64,000 nt of DNA from Lonicera japonica. Lineage: Eukaryota > Streptophyta > Magnoliopsida > Dipsacales > Caprifoliaceae. Shown piece after piece: positions 44,270-58,016 of the stretch (its first letter is position 1; every line of letters begins with the position of its first letter). Location of the stretch: positions 12,522,373 through 12,586,372 of the forward strand of contig CM038471.1 in NCBI GenBank assembly GCA_021464415.1. The letters are read 5' to 3'. A program made the translations under genes and the position numbers. The notes below the pieces were generated by a model. That model had not been told where the DNA came from. It made no database searches and saw only the letters and a program-made list of their open reading frames with translations.

Positions 44270-45800
44270 TAAAGGAAAAAAATGGCTGCGCGCAAGGCTC
44301 GAATTCAATAAATTTCTGGTACTAATCCGTACGGAATTCAAAAAATGGCTGCGCTGCGCGCAAGGCTCGAATTCAATAAATCTCCAGAGACGAAAGTTTT
44401 AGACCTTTGAGTTAGCTACGCGTGGGCGAAAACCTTGCGTCAATCGGAGTTCGGAGCGAGAAGTTATGATTGAAATAAGATCAGCACCACAGTTTCAATT
44501 CCAGTGCGCGAGAATGGGCCAAGCCCACTTATTTATTCCAGCTATTCCCAGCCCACTTAGCACAGCCCAATGCATGAAGTCAGCTGCCCAAGCCCAAGCC
44601 CATTAAATAGAGCAACCATTCAATTATAAAAGGAGGGGCTGTCGAGAGGAGAAAAGAACACACTGCCGAAAAATTGATTTTCTTTCTTTTCTTCTCTGCA
44701 CGATTTTCAAGAGCAACCTTTAATTTTTTTTTATTTTTTTTTCCTTCTTCGATAGACAACCAGCAGCCATTATTTGTTTTTATTTATTTTTTTCTCTCCT
44801 TCTTTTTTTCCTTTATCGAGCAGCCGCAGCAGAGTGATAACAATAAATTCAGATTTATTCATCTTCATTAATTTATTTACGCGTACCAAGTAAGTATTTA
44901 ATTTATTTAATTATGCATTATTTAATTATGTTTTGTGTTTTAAATATGAGCATGCTAGGCTAGGTTATTTTCTAGGGTTGAGGATGAGTATATTTGATTG
45001 ATTCCCTTGCACGTATTCATGCCAATTGACTCTACCAATTTAGTGCTTTAATGTTAAAAATAATTTTTCCTATTGAATGCCTATTTTAATTGATAAAAAT
45101 AAAATTAGATTCTCACTATTTTTTGTTGGATTCACCCTATGATTTGTTAAGAGCGGATATAGGGTGTGTTTTGACGGATATAACGAGTGTTTTGATTTTA
45201 TAAATTTGTTTGGCTGTGGAAAAATTAACACTTGGATAATTTAAGTTAATTGGGCTTAATTTAATTTATTTTCCGCATTTAAAAGAGTCGAGAGACCAAA
45301 TTAGTACGAGACAAGAGTAGAGTTTGTTGGGCATGAATACTAGGAACATGATATCAAATATATGACTCCGCCACCCTAGTATTTTATTAATTGATTATTT
45401 CATTAGTATTTTTATTATTTTATTCGTATTCTTAGTTAATAAATCATCCCAATCACTTTTTAAGCTAGATTAGGAATTAATTAGAATTAGTAAGAGAGAT
45501 ACGTACGTTCCATCCGTTAAGTCCCTAGGGTTCGACCTCGCTCTTACCTAAGCTATACCAGTATTCGATTCGTGCACTTGCGAGTAATTAAAACATTCAC
45601 AACACTAACATTCACCTACCTTAGTGCTTTCTTATTAATTTTCACAACTGTTTTACCTTTTTGTTGTTTCACAACAAATCCAACTTACAAAATCTGAAAA
45701 CTATTTAATCTGTAATCCATTCCATTCCTTTTCGACTATCCCTGAGGTTCGACACTCGGACTTCCTAGACTATATTATAACTTGGCGTGCCTGCACTTGG
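44270..45800 (+). repeat. Ty3/gypsy-type LTR and leader
   Basis: A near-duplicate 38-bp block (AAAATGGCTGCGCGCAAGG and its repeat at 44278 and 44342) is followed by AGCCCA-rich sequence, TATAAAAG (44625-44632), a T-rich leader and then 44885-45320, which matches 2430-2845. Further on, AGGGTTCGACCTCG and GTGCACTTGCGAG (about 45527-45585), and CCTGAGGTTCGACAC near 45740, are of the kind found at the end of plant Tat/Athila-type LTRs. The borders are uncertain. Confidence 0.5.
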
Positions 45801-46329
45801 GCTTTATCATAGCGTGTTTATTTTGTTGTGCCATTAAGTGAAAGCATCCACCTATTTTTTAACACCACATGCATAAATTCTATAATGTACTTGGAGTACC
45901 ACGTATCGAGCATCGCAAATTCAAAAACAAAAAAATCCTCCAACTAATTATTATATATTCACTCGATACGATCTCTATCTAAACCAGTGGCCACCACTCT
46001 CCATTCATCTATGCAATTCCATCCAAGCTTGAAACTCCATTGAAGTTCCACTACAAAAAACTCCATTAAAGCCACAAAAGTTCTCTATTAATTTCATCTC
46101 TTTTCAAATTAGATATTTCTCTATTCGATAAGTTGTTGTTTTAAAACCTAGATTGAATAAAATACCTAACAAATTGAAAATTCAAATTATGAAAGATTAG
46201 CAATTTAAGTTTAATAATTATTATTATTATTATTACTTTATAATAATGAAAATCGAGATTAAAATCATTTATTCAAGCACTTTGACTAAGTTTAATAATA
46301 ATTTTAACACTCACGTTAGTCGCTGAAAG
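45801..46329. other. Spacer, nothing recognised
   Basis: AT-rich with a short (ATT)n run near 46215. No ORF or motif of note. Confidence 0.4.
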
Positions 46330-46600
46330 TGAAAATAAAGAAGATTCATCTCCTAATTATCCTTAATCATCAGGACAAGGATCCGTCAACAGCAAAGATC
46401 CTTATAACAGTGAGCTATTCCAAGATGGTCAAGACCCATTTGCTTAATTAAGGTGTTTTCAGTCACTACTTGAATAATAATTTATACAAGAAAAGCTAAC
46501 ACCATAAATTTAACATGTGAAAGACAACTTACCGAGTCACGGCCAGTGCTCTGATCTATCAAAAGTAGAAAATAACAATTTTGAACAATAAAAATAAAAA
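46330..46600 (+). pseudogene. C-terminal fragment of the decayed retroelement ORF
   Basis: Matches the inverse of 2905-3105. The + strand reads GQGSVNSKDPYNSELFQDG, then QDPFA and a stop near 46446. The text after it (ACTATTCATGAATAGTA and so on) leads into the LTR-like promoter that opens copy B. Confidence 0.5.
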
Positions 46601-48149
46601 TTACTATTCATGAATAGTATCGTAAACAGTAAAAGTACATGAATAGTACCTAGCGATAGCACTATTTCGACAAATCCCAAGTAGTCAAAAGTTACATGGT
46701 AAACCCCTTCGTGATTCTATAGTCCATCTCCATTTCCAACTATAAAAGAGGAGGAAGGCTCAAGGTTTCAATGGGTCTTATACCCACTAAGACAAAAGAA
46801 ATTTTCTACTCAAGAATTTTCATTCTTGTATTCAGATATTAGTAAAAAAATTCTTTTAATTGTATAATTTTAAAGTCATGCTTCAAGCATTCGTTCATAT
46901 TTTAGTTTCTAGTTTCATTGTAAGTCAAAACTTTATTAGTTTTGTAATTTTATTTTAAAATTTAATCATTCAGTCAATTAATTTGTATATTTAAATTTAC
47001 AAGAAAAAATTTAAGTGAAAATTTACAAATTTAATGGAAAAAATATGAATTTATGAAAAATGTTGCAAACAATTGTTTCCTAATTTTCATTTCTAATTAT
47101 CTTTAATGTAGTATTTAACTAAGTTTTATTTTTGTTTTATTGGAAAGAAGGTGAATGTTATAACCTAGCTTATTGGCAATAATGTAGAGTTGGCAAAAAA
47201 GGAATATTGGCTGGAAAAAAATGTATCGCGTCCATATTGTCTAAATCCATACATACAAAGGATTGACTACTGAATGACCCAAAATTTAAAATTCAAAAAA
47301 TAATTTTAATAAATTATATATTTTTGGAATCTACTAATTGATGATATCTATAAAACAAGATCTTTCGTGAATATAATTTTTTATAAAAACAGTTCAAAAA
47401 AATTATGAAATTTTAAATTTAAAGACTTCTAGTGCGTTTATACTTATGTTTAATTTAAATAACTATTGTAATACTTAAGTCCAAATAAATTTAATATTTT
47501 CCTAAATCATATTTAAATTTTCTACTTAGTGCATACAATGGGCCAACTGCAGATCAATGATACTAAGGATATTCAAATATGTACGTTGCAATAATTTTTT
47601 AGGAGCTTTTGTGGGCAATTATTTAAGTCTTGGAATTTTTTTTTTTCATTTAGTGTCTCATAACAATTATTATATATCTTTGGTCTTTTATTATTTATTA
47701 TTGTACTTCAATTTTTGCTTAAACATGTCATTCGGCATGAATAATACCTAAGTAAGAATCATTGGTGATAAATCAATTAAACGTCATCACATTAGTAATT
47801 GGTTAGAATAATTGGCACTTTGGTAAATTTTCTAACCACTGATATTAATCATAAAATATTTAGATGCTTACGTCACTTTTATTCTCATTTAATCATCAAA
47901 ACACGTTTTAAAGGGGGCTTATTCAATTTGTTTCTTTCTTAATGTATTACCATATTAGTGCTTATATATTAAGGGTGCTGTAGTTCTTTCTCCTTAATAC
48001 CCCATAATACTTAAAATAGGATGAATGATTTGATGTATGTTCTCTATCTTTCTTTTTTCTATTTTTTTTATCTCTTTTTTCATGCAAGATTTTTCTTACA
48101 AGTTGTTTAAAGAATGTGATTTCATGGAAAACCGAACATTTGTTAAAAC

Positions 48150-49645
48150 TGTAGGTCGGAAAACACCCTGGTGGGGAGGGGGCAGCGGGTGAATTGAATA
48201 TGGTTTTTAAAACTTAATTGTATTTTAAAAATGGTTTCAAATAAAGTTTAAAAAATAAAACTTTAATAGAATGTTTATCAATGAAGTAAGTGTATAAATC
48301 AACCACACAAGCAATCAACAAACATAAGTACAAGAAAATAGAGAGCTTGAGTTTAAAGAGATTGGACCGAATGAGCTGCCAATGATGTTTTGTTTACACG
48401 GTTCGGTTGTTTAGACCATACGTCCATGCCCGAATAGTGCCTCCGAGAAATTCCACTAAAACTGATTTTCTTCTGGGTGAAAATTAAACATATACAAGTG
48501 TATTTTTTCTTACAATACTCTACAAGTGTTATTCTTCTTACAACACTCAACAAGTATGATTCTTATTAGCACACTCTACACAAGAAATGCTCTTGTTATT
48601 TTATGAGAAAAAGCTCTTACAATTAGAATAATAAATTATTTTGGTGACAAACACCAATGTACAATAACTCTAAAGTGTATTTGAAGATCACAAATAATGC
48701 TCACATTAGAGTTATCAAGATTGATCAAAATATATAGCTCAAGAATGAGAAATATGATCAATGCATAAACTTGAAAACTTGGATAATGTAGATATATGAA
48801 AAAAGAGATTGTATGATCATTCAAGTTGTTAAAAATGTGTCTAAGACCTCATATATATAGCTAGAAAAAGTTTATAGCCGTTGGAAGCAATTATCAAAAG
48901 TTATGGGTCAAAAGTAGATAATTTTCAAATCTCCAACGGGTAGTTTCTGGGCCATCAGTCGACTGAGCAAGCTCATTAGGTAACCGAGGGCTATTAGTAG
49001 ACTGAGGCTCAGCTCATCCGTCGATTAATGGGCACTGTCCCAACTTGCCAAAATCCCAACTTTTGGACTTTTAAATTTTAGCTCCAAAATTAATTCTAAT
49101 ACTTTAAGGACCTTAAGAATATGTCCATAAGATACCTATTTTCGGGAAAACTCAAAATACGCTCAATTGAATTTAATATGAATTTATTTTGAAATCGATT
49201 TTCGTAAGAATGATGTTTTCAAAGGGATTTTGTTTCAACTTTGTTTTCAATCAATCAAACAATGACATATTATGCATTTGATCTATAAATAATCATCAAG
49301 TAAGAAACTTTACATTTATCTAAGATACTCATTCAATATGAAAATAAACAAGTTTTCGAGAGCTTAGAAAGTTTATCGGGTTCCTCACTTGCTTTTGAGC
49401 TTTTGATCCTCATAAATATAGCATTTTAAAAATGCTTTGATCATGTAGTTGTGAGTGAAGAAGACTAAGGTATTTTTTGAATACATTTGTAGATGACTGA
49501 ATTCACCATCGGTTTTATTGGTTTTATATTACGTAAGATAAATATTTTGATTGTGGCTATACTTGAAAATATTTCACAAATTAATTTACACATTATTAAT
49601 TTTATTGTTATTATCAAAACATGATTAGTGACTTTTAGGTCAACA
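48150..49645 (-). mobile_element. Copia-type solo LTR, copy B
   Basis: Counterpart of 22828-24327 with the same AAAAC flanks (48145-48149 and 49646-49650). The palindrome at about 48955 is intact; the second has mutated to TTAGTAGACTGA. Confidence 0.85.
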
Positions 49646-51692
49646 AAAACATCTTGCCAAAACACTTATCTCTTTTTAGCTTTCTCTTAATATAGTAAGA
49701 TTTGCAATTATTTGACCCTATATAGCTTAATTTTTACAAGAAAATTGATGCCTTTTGACCCCATTTTTTTTTATTATTTAAGAATTTTAACGAGTTAGTT
49801 TTACATTATACCTCAATGGACCCATACCCCATGAGTTGGCCCCAACCCCGATCTTAAAATTTATAGGTCCTTGTTGCGTATCTACAATTGAAAATGTTAT
49901 GTTTAACCATAAAGTTGAATAATGACTAAAAAAACTAATAAAGTTTTAAGAAAAGATGTATGAAAAAATGAGATAAGTAAATTTGTGAGATGTTCTAGCT
50001 ATTAACTTTTTGATTTTTCATGAAATCTAAAACTTTGTTAAGTGGATAAGAAAAAATTTACCTGAGAATGAGGAAAATTCGAAGAGCGTCTCACAAATCA
50101 TTCATTTTTTATTTTTTTTTCGAATTTCTCACAAGATTTATTGTCTTTTCAATTATTTTAAATTTTGCAATCAAAAGCATACTCTGACACTCTTTTTTTG
50201 TGTCACGTTTGAATTAACATGATGGATTAATCCCACAATTTCAAATTATAAGTACTCTCACTAGCTTCCCTTTTTGGAGGTTTAAAATTAATTAAAAGTC
50301 TCATTTCTATTTTTGGACAAATGAACCAATTTTTGCACAAATGAACCAATTTTTGCAATAATAAATGAGTTCTACATTTTGGCATTTGGTTATGAACAAA
50401 ATATGTTTTCAAATTTAAGATTTAATATATATATATTATGTTAAAAAGGGATTTTATTGGTCGTGTTTTGCTAACTTGACCCTGTACAACATATGTAATT
50501 ATAAAAATAAATAAAGTTGTAAACACAATTTGACATGAAAAAATATAAAGTATAATAAGAACGTACGTTTGTTAGAGAAATCAATAGTTGTGAACGAGAC
50601 TGAGTAATAATATAGAAAACTAACATATATTATGTGACGATCAATCATCTATTAATTAAAATATTGTCATCCCTAGCTTTAACTCGGACCACAAATTTAT
50701 TTATGGGTATCATAATAAAAACAAATACACACAATGCCAACAACCAATTGAAGAAAAAAAAATTGAGAGAAGAAATATTGTATACAAAATAATGTGTTAC
50801 ACATTTTGTTTGATGAAATATGCTTATAAGACATACATATATGCATCCGGGGCCCACTATCTTTCTACTTTATGTTAATTTCACTCTTTTTGAAAAATTA
50901 AAATTGATTCCTTTTATTCTACAATTTTCTTATTGAGATTAATGATTTGAGTAAACCATTTTCAATATTAGTACAATGGAAAAAGAGATGAGTTTTCCCA
51001 CCTCACGCTCATATACGAATCACGGGAACTCTGTTTCCATTTGCCCTCCCTCCCCTTAGCAGTCATATCACATTAAGGACAAGGATATAGACGTATTTTT
51101 TTGAAAAAAGAAATGCATAATATACCAAATTATGCGTAAAATCATTTAGTTAATTTTGTTTTTTATTTATTTATGCAATATATATATTTAGTAAGTGGAT
51201 CTAAGACTAACGATTAATGGTTTACTTGCTTCTATGGTAAATTGGGTTTTAGGTAATTTTGAAATTTAATAGAATTTTAAATTATATAACCAATTAAATG
51301 GTACTAAATGCGTGCCAAAAACTAAGACATCAAATGCAACTTTCACATTTTCTCATGACTGATTTCAGTATAATTTGTGGTTAAAAGTAAAACTTGTTTA
51401 GTATTATATGATATGATAAATTAATTAATGAAAAAAAATTAAACTAGCAATTGAAAATGAAAAAGAAAAAAAATTTGAAATACGAGTTTGTGGTTATGAA
51501 AATTTCCGATCCTCTACGTTTTGAAATAAAGATAGAAGGAGAATAGCAAAGGGATAGATTGAGTTTTTGATTTTTAAATTTTGCGGGTCATGTTTGTACA
51601 CACACGACACATGTTCAACTTGTAAGTTAAAATTAAACAATAAGAATTTAATTTTGTTGCAAGCACACATTAATGAAAAGTAATATTGTATT
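49646..51692. other. AT-rich spacer with SINE remnant, copy B
   Basis: Counterpart of 24328-26354, with the SINE remnant at about 50961-51065. A 20-bp tandem duplication (CAAATGAACCAATTTTTGCA) near 50318-50357 is specific to this copy. Confidence 0.5.
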
Positions 51693-52485
51693 TGTCAACA
51701 TATATAAATATCTTATATTAGGTATATAATTAATATAATCAAATCTCATTTTTTCCCAAATCTCTTGGTCTTATATTCCATATTTAAGCGATTCTGCATT
51801 CCTAATTTTATTATACTCTTAAACTTATATAAAAGGTTCTTATATTCTACATAGTATCAGAGCGTTAAGATTTTCTTATACTGAAGTTTTAATCACTATT
51901 TTTCAATGCCAATAGGCGATTAATATTATCACCCACCAGACTACTCTCACCGTCTTATCTAAGCTGCATTTTCAACTCACTTTTTTCGTCGCCTCATCTA
52001 GCCGCCATGCTAGTCTCATCTAAAACTACCTCAAGTCAATACCATCAATGCCATTAAAAAAAAAAACAGTGTCCCGTAATTAATGGTACTGCCTTGTCAT
52101 CTCACCATCATCAACCTATTACCTTCTACCCCACATCATATCACTGGCCTACCATCCATATCAAACACCACCATCTTCATCAATCATCACCAGTATTGCA
52201 TGTTATTATACTCCAAACAGGCAAACACCATCACCATCACAGTTTAAAAAAAAAAAAAAAACCAACCCAAACAATACCCACCAATACCCATCAAAACTAA
52301 ACTCCCACTTTCAAACTCAAGTTAGTAATAGAGTATTCCCACTGCAGCCGGACCTCCTCATTCGTGTCGAACAACCAAAGCTGAACCTGTTGTCATCGAT
52401 CTCTCATTTGCCATCTTAAACTTGAGGGGATGTTAACATATATATAAATATCTTATATTAGATATATAATTAATATAATCAAATA
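51693..52485 (+). mobile_element. TRIM-like mini-retroelement, copy B
   Basis: LTR 51693-51851, primer site TAGTATCAGAGCG (51852-51864; better preserved than in A), purine tract CTTGAGGGGA (52421-52430), and truncated second LTR TGTTAACATATA from 52431. Confidence 0.55.
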
Positions 52486-53055
52486 TCAGTCTTTTGACGT
52501 AGTTTCATACAGCAATTTGAAATCTCTGCTGGCTGATAAAATTAAATAATTATTTTCTCTAACTCTTTCGAAAAACATTAATAATTAATAATCAAAACAT
52601 AAAAGAAAAAATACTGAACTGAGTTCAGATCATCATATATAAACGGATAATTTAAATTAGATCATATCATTACTTACTACTTAAGAGCATTTAATATCAT
52701 AGTTTCTTCTCGATCAATGAAAAAAATTCTTTGACTAGTTCTTAACTTAATTAATTTCAAAACCAAAATTATAATATTGATAGTACATGTGTATAGACAC
52801 CCGCTGTAGGGTGCATTTGATTAAAAGAAATTAAAGGATGATTAAAAATAAAACTAATTATTGTTCAAGAGTTACAAAAGGCGAGTGTTTTGGTAGTATA
52901 TTCTCGATTTTTTCCTTGTTCTTAATTATAAAAAAAATAAAATATTTTATTTCATAGAAAAGGCAAAACTAACATAACATATCACCAAACAATTATCCTT
53001 TTCCAACTTCTCATAAAAAAATATATTTTTTTCAACATTTTTCAAATTTTCTTTT

Positions 53056-56000
53056 CGTTGACCTAGAAGGTTTTAATCTAACTTTGATAATGACAAAAAA
53101 TTAATCATGTGTATTTAACATGTGTTTTGAATGAATTTAACTTAAATATTTTTAACAAGCTCCATTGAATTCCCGAAGCTTCTCGACGATCAAAACCGAA
53201 ACCCTATCAAGTGTATCACCTCTTCATGAGATCCTCTCAACTCTCACAGTCAAACAATCATGTTCAAGATGGAACTCAAGCATTCAAGTGAAGAACAAAT
53301 AAACTAGCTCAAGCACTTTGAAGAAATGTAAACTTGTTACACGAGTAAGTGTTTAGCTTTTTATGTAAAGTTATTATCATTGATCACAAACTAAGCTCAA
53401 CTATGATTATGTATCATTCATTGCTTTCAAACTCTTTCAAAATCATATTTTGAATTGAACATCTTTTGCAAAGCTATTTCTCATAAACCGGTTTTCTTGT
53501 AAAAATCATATATAATATTTCCGGTTGATTTAATGCTCATAACCAACTCCAACATGCTTAGAATAACCTCTAGAACACTCCCCAAGCTTTCGATTGATTT
53601 TAGGTTTGAGTGTTCATGGGTGGGCAGAAGCATGTAGTCGACTACATGATTAATTGGTGAGTCGACTACACCATGTAGTCGACTCCATGAATCTTGGGTG
53701 AGTCAACTACCAAGCCAAAAACTAGCCATTCAAAAATTGGTAAATGTCTAGTTTTGACCCATAACTCCTTGTAACCACTTTAAACGGCCATATTCTTTCA
53801 CAAGCTATATATATGAGGTCTTAGACATGTTTTTACACACTTGAATGATCATACAAACTCATTTTTCATACATTCTCAATATTCAAGTATTCAAGCTAAT
53901 GCATTGATCATATTCATCATATTTGAGCTTAAACTTATTGATCAATCTTGATAACTCTAGTGTGAGCTTCAATTGTATTCTTTAAATACTTGAGAGTTGT
54001 TATTCATTGGTGTGAGTCACCAAATACTTTGTAATATTCTTTTGTGAGAGGTAAATCTCACAAGTGAGCAAGAAGGTCAATTCTTGTAAAGTGTAGTGAG
54101 ACAATTACACTTGAATGATTGTGAGAGGTTAATCTCATAATTTAGCAAGAGAGATATCTTTTGTGAGTATTGTGGTAAAGCAATACTTGTAGAGTGTGTG
54201 AGAGGATACACTTGTAAAGGTTTGATCTTCACCTGGAAGAAGATTGGAATTAGTGGAACTTCTCGGGGAACTATCCGAGCGCGGAAGTAGGGTCTAACAA
54301 ACCAAACCATGTGGACAAAAAGTCTTGGACTTCAAATTGGTTCAATCTTTCTAAACTCAAGCTCTCTATTTATTGCTATTTCTTTGCTTGTTTTTAGATT
54401 ACTTATTTGTTTGCCTTAGGATTAATTCATTGATTGATTAATTGCTTGCTTTCCTTGATATATTAGTTTAGTAAATTAGTTTTGCTTAAATATCTTTCAA
54501 AAAGTATTTTATTCAGCATTAAGTTTTTAAAACCCAATTCACCCCCCTTTAGGGTTGATTTCCTACCAATAATTGGTATCAGATGGTGTACTCTTGTTTT
54601 GATTTCACAATCTTAGAATCATCGATCATATCATATTATTAAGGAACCGGCCGTTCCGGAGGTGCTTTTATTTATAGACCGCCATTGTTTGATGGCAAGA
54701 ATTATAGTTATTGGAAAAATCGTATGTGTACATTTTTACAAGCTAATGATTTTGAATAATGGAAGATTACACTTGTTGGACCTTATGAGATTACAAAACC
54801 CGATGAGAGAGGAAAATTTTTTCCTAAATCGGTATCCGAATATGATGAGCATAATATTAAGAAAATTCAAGTCAATGCTAAGGCTTTAAACTCATTACAT
54901 TGTGCTTTGACTATGGATGAGTACAACAAAATCTCTAGTTGCAAAACCACAAAATAGATTTGGGACAAGCTTGAGGTTGCCCATGAAGGAACCTCTCAAG
55001 TCAAGGAGGACAATATTAATATACTTGTCCATGATTATGAATTATTTAAAATGGAGCCTAACGAATCACTTGCTTCCATGTATAGTCGATTTTCTATTCT
55101 CACTAATGCTTTGCACCTTCTTGGCAAGGTTTATTCAAATGAAGAAAATATTAGAAAAGTGTTTAGGATTCTTCCTAAGAAATGGCGACCTAAGGTGACG
55201 GCAATTCAAGAAGCTAAGAATCTCAAAACGCTTAGCATGGATGAGCTATTGGGTTCATTAAAAACCCATGAGAAAGAGTTGGTAAGAGAAGAAGGAGAAG
55301 GGAAAGCAAATCCAATGGAAATATTTGCTTTAAAGCCAAACGAAGGAAAGGGTGGAAAAGGAGATAGAGACATGGCCCTTGTCTCCAGGAAATTTGAAAA
55401 ATTCGTAGCAAAGAATAAATTCTCTCAAAGGAAGCTCAACAACAATCTCTCACCCTCAAAGAACCTCCATGATAGATCAACTGATCAAAAAGTTGATAAT
55501 GATGAAAAAAAGTGCACTCATTGTCATGACCGGGACACTACAAGTTAAATTGTCTAGTTAGAAGAAAGGAGAAGATAGCAAAGAATGAAGAATTATATAA
55601 GAGATTGAAAGATGCTCTCAAAGGGAATTCAAGTGAATCGGATGAAGACGAATCCGATATTAAGTCGAGTGATGAAGAGATGGCACACCTTTGCTTTATG
55701 GAAAAATATGAGAAGGCATACAAATCATTGCCTCATCGATGAAGCTCATATGGAGACTACCATTTTCTCTCCGTGGCTTTGATCCCTTTTTAATGTTGCC
55801 ATAGGGGAAGAAAATGTGTGTTGGTGGTAATCAATGTTAGTAAGACTTTAATTGATTTGTGTCTTTAACATTGCTAATTGTTTTCTTTTGCAAACCTCAT
55901 TTAAGATAAAAAAATGTTTTATTGGTTTTAAAACTATCTAAAATATTTGAAATGCTCTTAATTATCATTTATCTTATCTATGCATAAATTGAGGGGGATT

Positions 56001-57549
56001 CTATTTACAATCATATGCTATTTATGCTCATTATTGAAAACACACATTAATTTATTATCATCATCAAAAAGGGGGAGATTGTTGACCTAAAAGGTTTTAA
56101 TCTAATTTTGATAATGACAAAAAGTTAATCATGTGTATTTAACATGTGTTTTGAATGAATTTAGCTTTAATATTTTTAACAAGCTCCATTGAATTCCCGA
56201 AGCTTCTCGATGATCAAAACCGAAACCCTATCAAGTGTATCACCTCTTCATGAGATCCTCTCAACTCTCACAGTCAAGCAATCATGATAAAGATGGAACT
56301 CAAGCATTCAAGTGAAGAACAAATAAACTACCTCAAGCACTTTGAAGAATTGTAAACTTGTTACACGGGTGAGTGTTTGGCTTTTTATGTAAAGTTATTA
56401 TCATTAAACTAAGCTCAACTATGATTATGTATCATTCATTGCATTTAAACTCTTTTAAAATCATAGTTTGAATTGAACCTCTTTTGCAAAGCTATTTCTC
56501 ATAAACCGGTTTTCTTGTAAAAATCATATATAATATATCCAGTTGATTTAATGCTCATAACCAACTCCAACATGCTTAGAATAACCTCTAGAACACTCCT
56601 CAAACTTTCAGTTGATTTTAGGTTTGAGTGTTCATAGGTGGGTAGAAGCATGTAGTCGACTACATGATTAATTGGTGAGTCGACTACCAAGCCAAAAACT
56701 ATCCGTTGAAAAGTTGGCGAATGTCTAGTTTTAACCCATAACTCTTTGTAACCACTTCAAACGGCCATATTCTTTCACAAGTTATATATATGAGGTCTTA
56801 GACATGTTTTTACACACTTGAATGATCATACAAACTCATTTTCCATACATTCTCAATATTCAAGTATTCAAGCTAATGCATTGATCATATTCATCATATT
56901 TGAGCTTAAACTTATTGATCAATCTTGATAACTCTAGTGTGAGCTTCAATTGTATTCTTTTAATACTTAAGAGTTGTTATTCATTGGTGTGAGTCACCAA
57001 ACATTTTGTAATATTCTTTTGTGGGAGGTAAATATCACAAGTGAGGAAGAATGTCAATTCTTGTAAAGTGTAGTGAGACAATTACACTTGAGTGATTGTG
57101 AGAGGTTAATCTCATAGTTTAGCAAGAGAGATATCTTTTGTGAGTATTGTGGTAAAGAAAAACTTGTAGAGTGTGTGAGAGGATACACTTGTAAATGTTT
57201 GATCTTAACCCGGAAGAAGATTGGAATTAGTGGAACTTCTTGGGGAACTATCCGAGCATGGAAGTAGGGTCTAACAAACCGAACCGTGTGGACAAAAAGT
57301 CTTGGACTTCAAATTGGTTCAATCTTTATAAACTCAACCTTTCTATTTATTGCTATTCCTTTGCTTGTTTTTTAGATTGCTTATTTGCTTGCCTTAGGAT
57401 TAATTCTTTGATTGATAAATTGCTTGCTTTCTTTGATATACTAGTTTAGTAAATTAGTTTTGCTTAAACATCTTTTGAAAAGTATTTAATTCTGCATTAA
57501 GTTTTTAAAATCCTATTCACCCCCTTCTAAGGTTGATTTTTAACCAACA
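53056..57549 (+). mobile_element. Gag-only Copia retrotransposon, copy B
   Basis: 5' LTR 53056-54571 (first base mutated to C), primer site from about 54573, gag remnant, polypurine tract 56066-56077, 3' LTR 56080-57549, target repeat CTTTT (53051-53055 and 57550-57554). The 3' LTR has lost a palindrome-containing stretch of about 37 bp near 56680. Confidence 0.9.
54661..55742 (+). pseudogene. Copia gag (UBN2 type), copy B
   Basis: Same layout, stops and zinc-knuckle frameshift as 29314-30395, with a few amino-acid differences (for example NALHLLGKVYSN against NALDLLGKVYLN). Non-functional. Confidence 0.85.
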
Positions 57550-58016
57550 CTTTTATCAAACACACTCGTAACATTGGATATTCTTTGACCTATAACAAGA
57601 AAAAAAGTAAAAGTTAATTAAATAATTAAACACATGACACTCAACTCAGGCTACTGAAACTGAGATATGGTATAACAGACTTCAAATCAATTCAGTTGAG
57701 GCAAATTTTTTTTTTTAAAAAACGAAGCTACATTATTAATTAATATATATTAAAAAAGAAAATTAATATGTCTAAAACCACTTTAGCTCACCCTTCCATT
57801 TAATCCCGATACCTGATCCTAGTTATTTCAAGGTAAAGTTAAGAACCAATTTAACTTTGAGATGAACGTAACTAATATAGCTAATGAACTAAAGTAAGGT
57901 TTCAAGCCCTAAAAAACCATTATGATCTTAATTGAGCCACTTTTAGTCTTTCCACAAAGTCAAGTCAATATTCCAATCCATCTCCCCCAACTGAATCCTG
58001 TTTTCATGGCTAGTGG

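Larger units (their letters stand above)
21340..46675 (+). repeat. Copy A of a ~25-kb direct tandem duplication
   Basis: Collinear with copy B from 21340 (46676 in B) to at least 38922 (64000 in B), broken only by small indels and one 270-bp replacement. The offset falls from about 25340 to 25080 bp. All nested insertions and their target duplications are shared. 38922-46675 lies beyond the comparable part, because B leaves the window. Confidence 0.9.
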
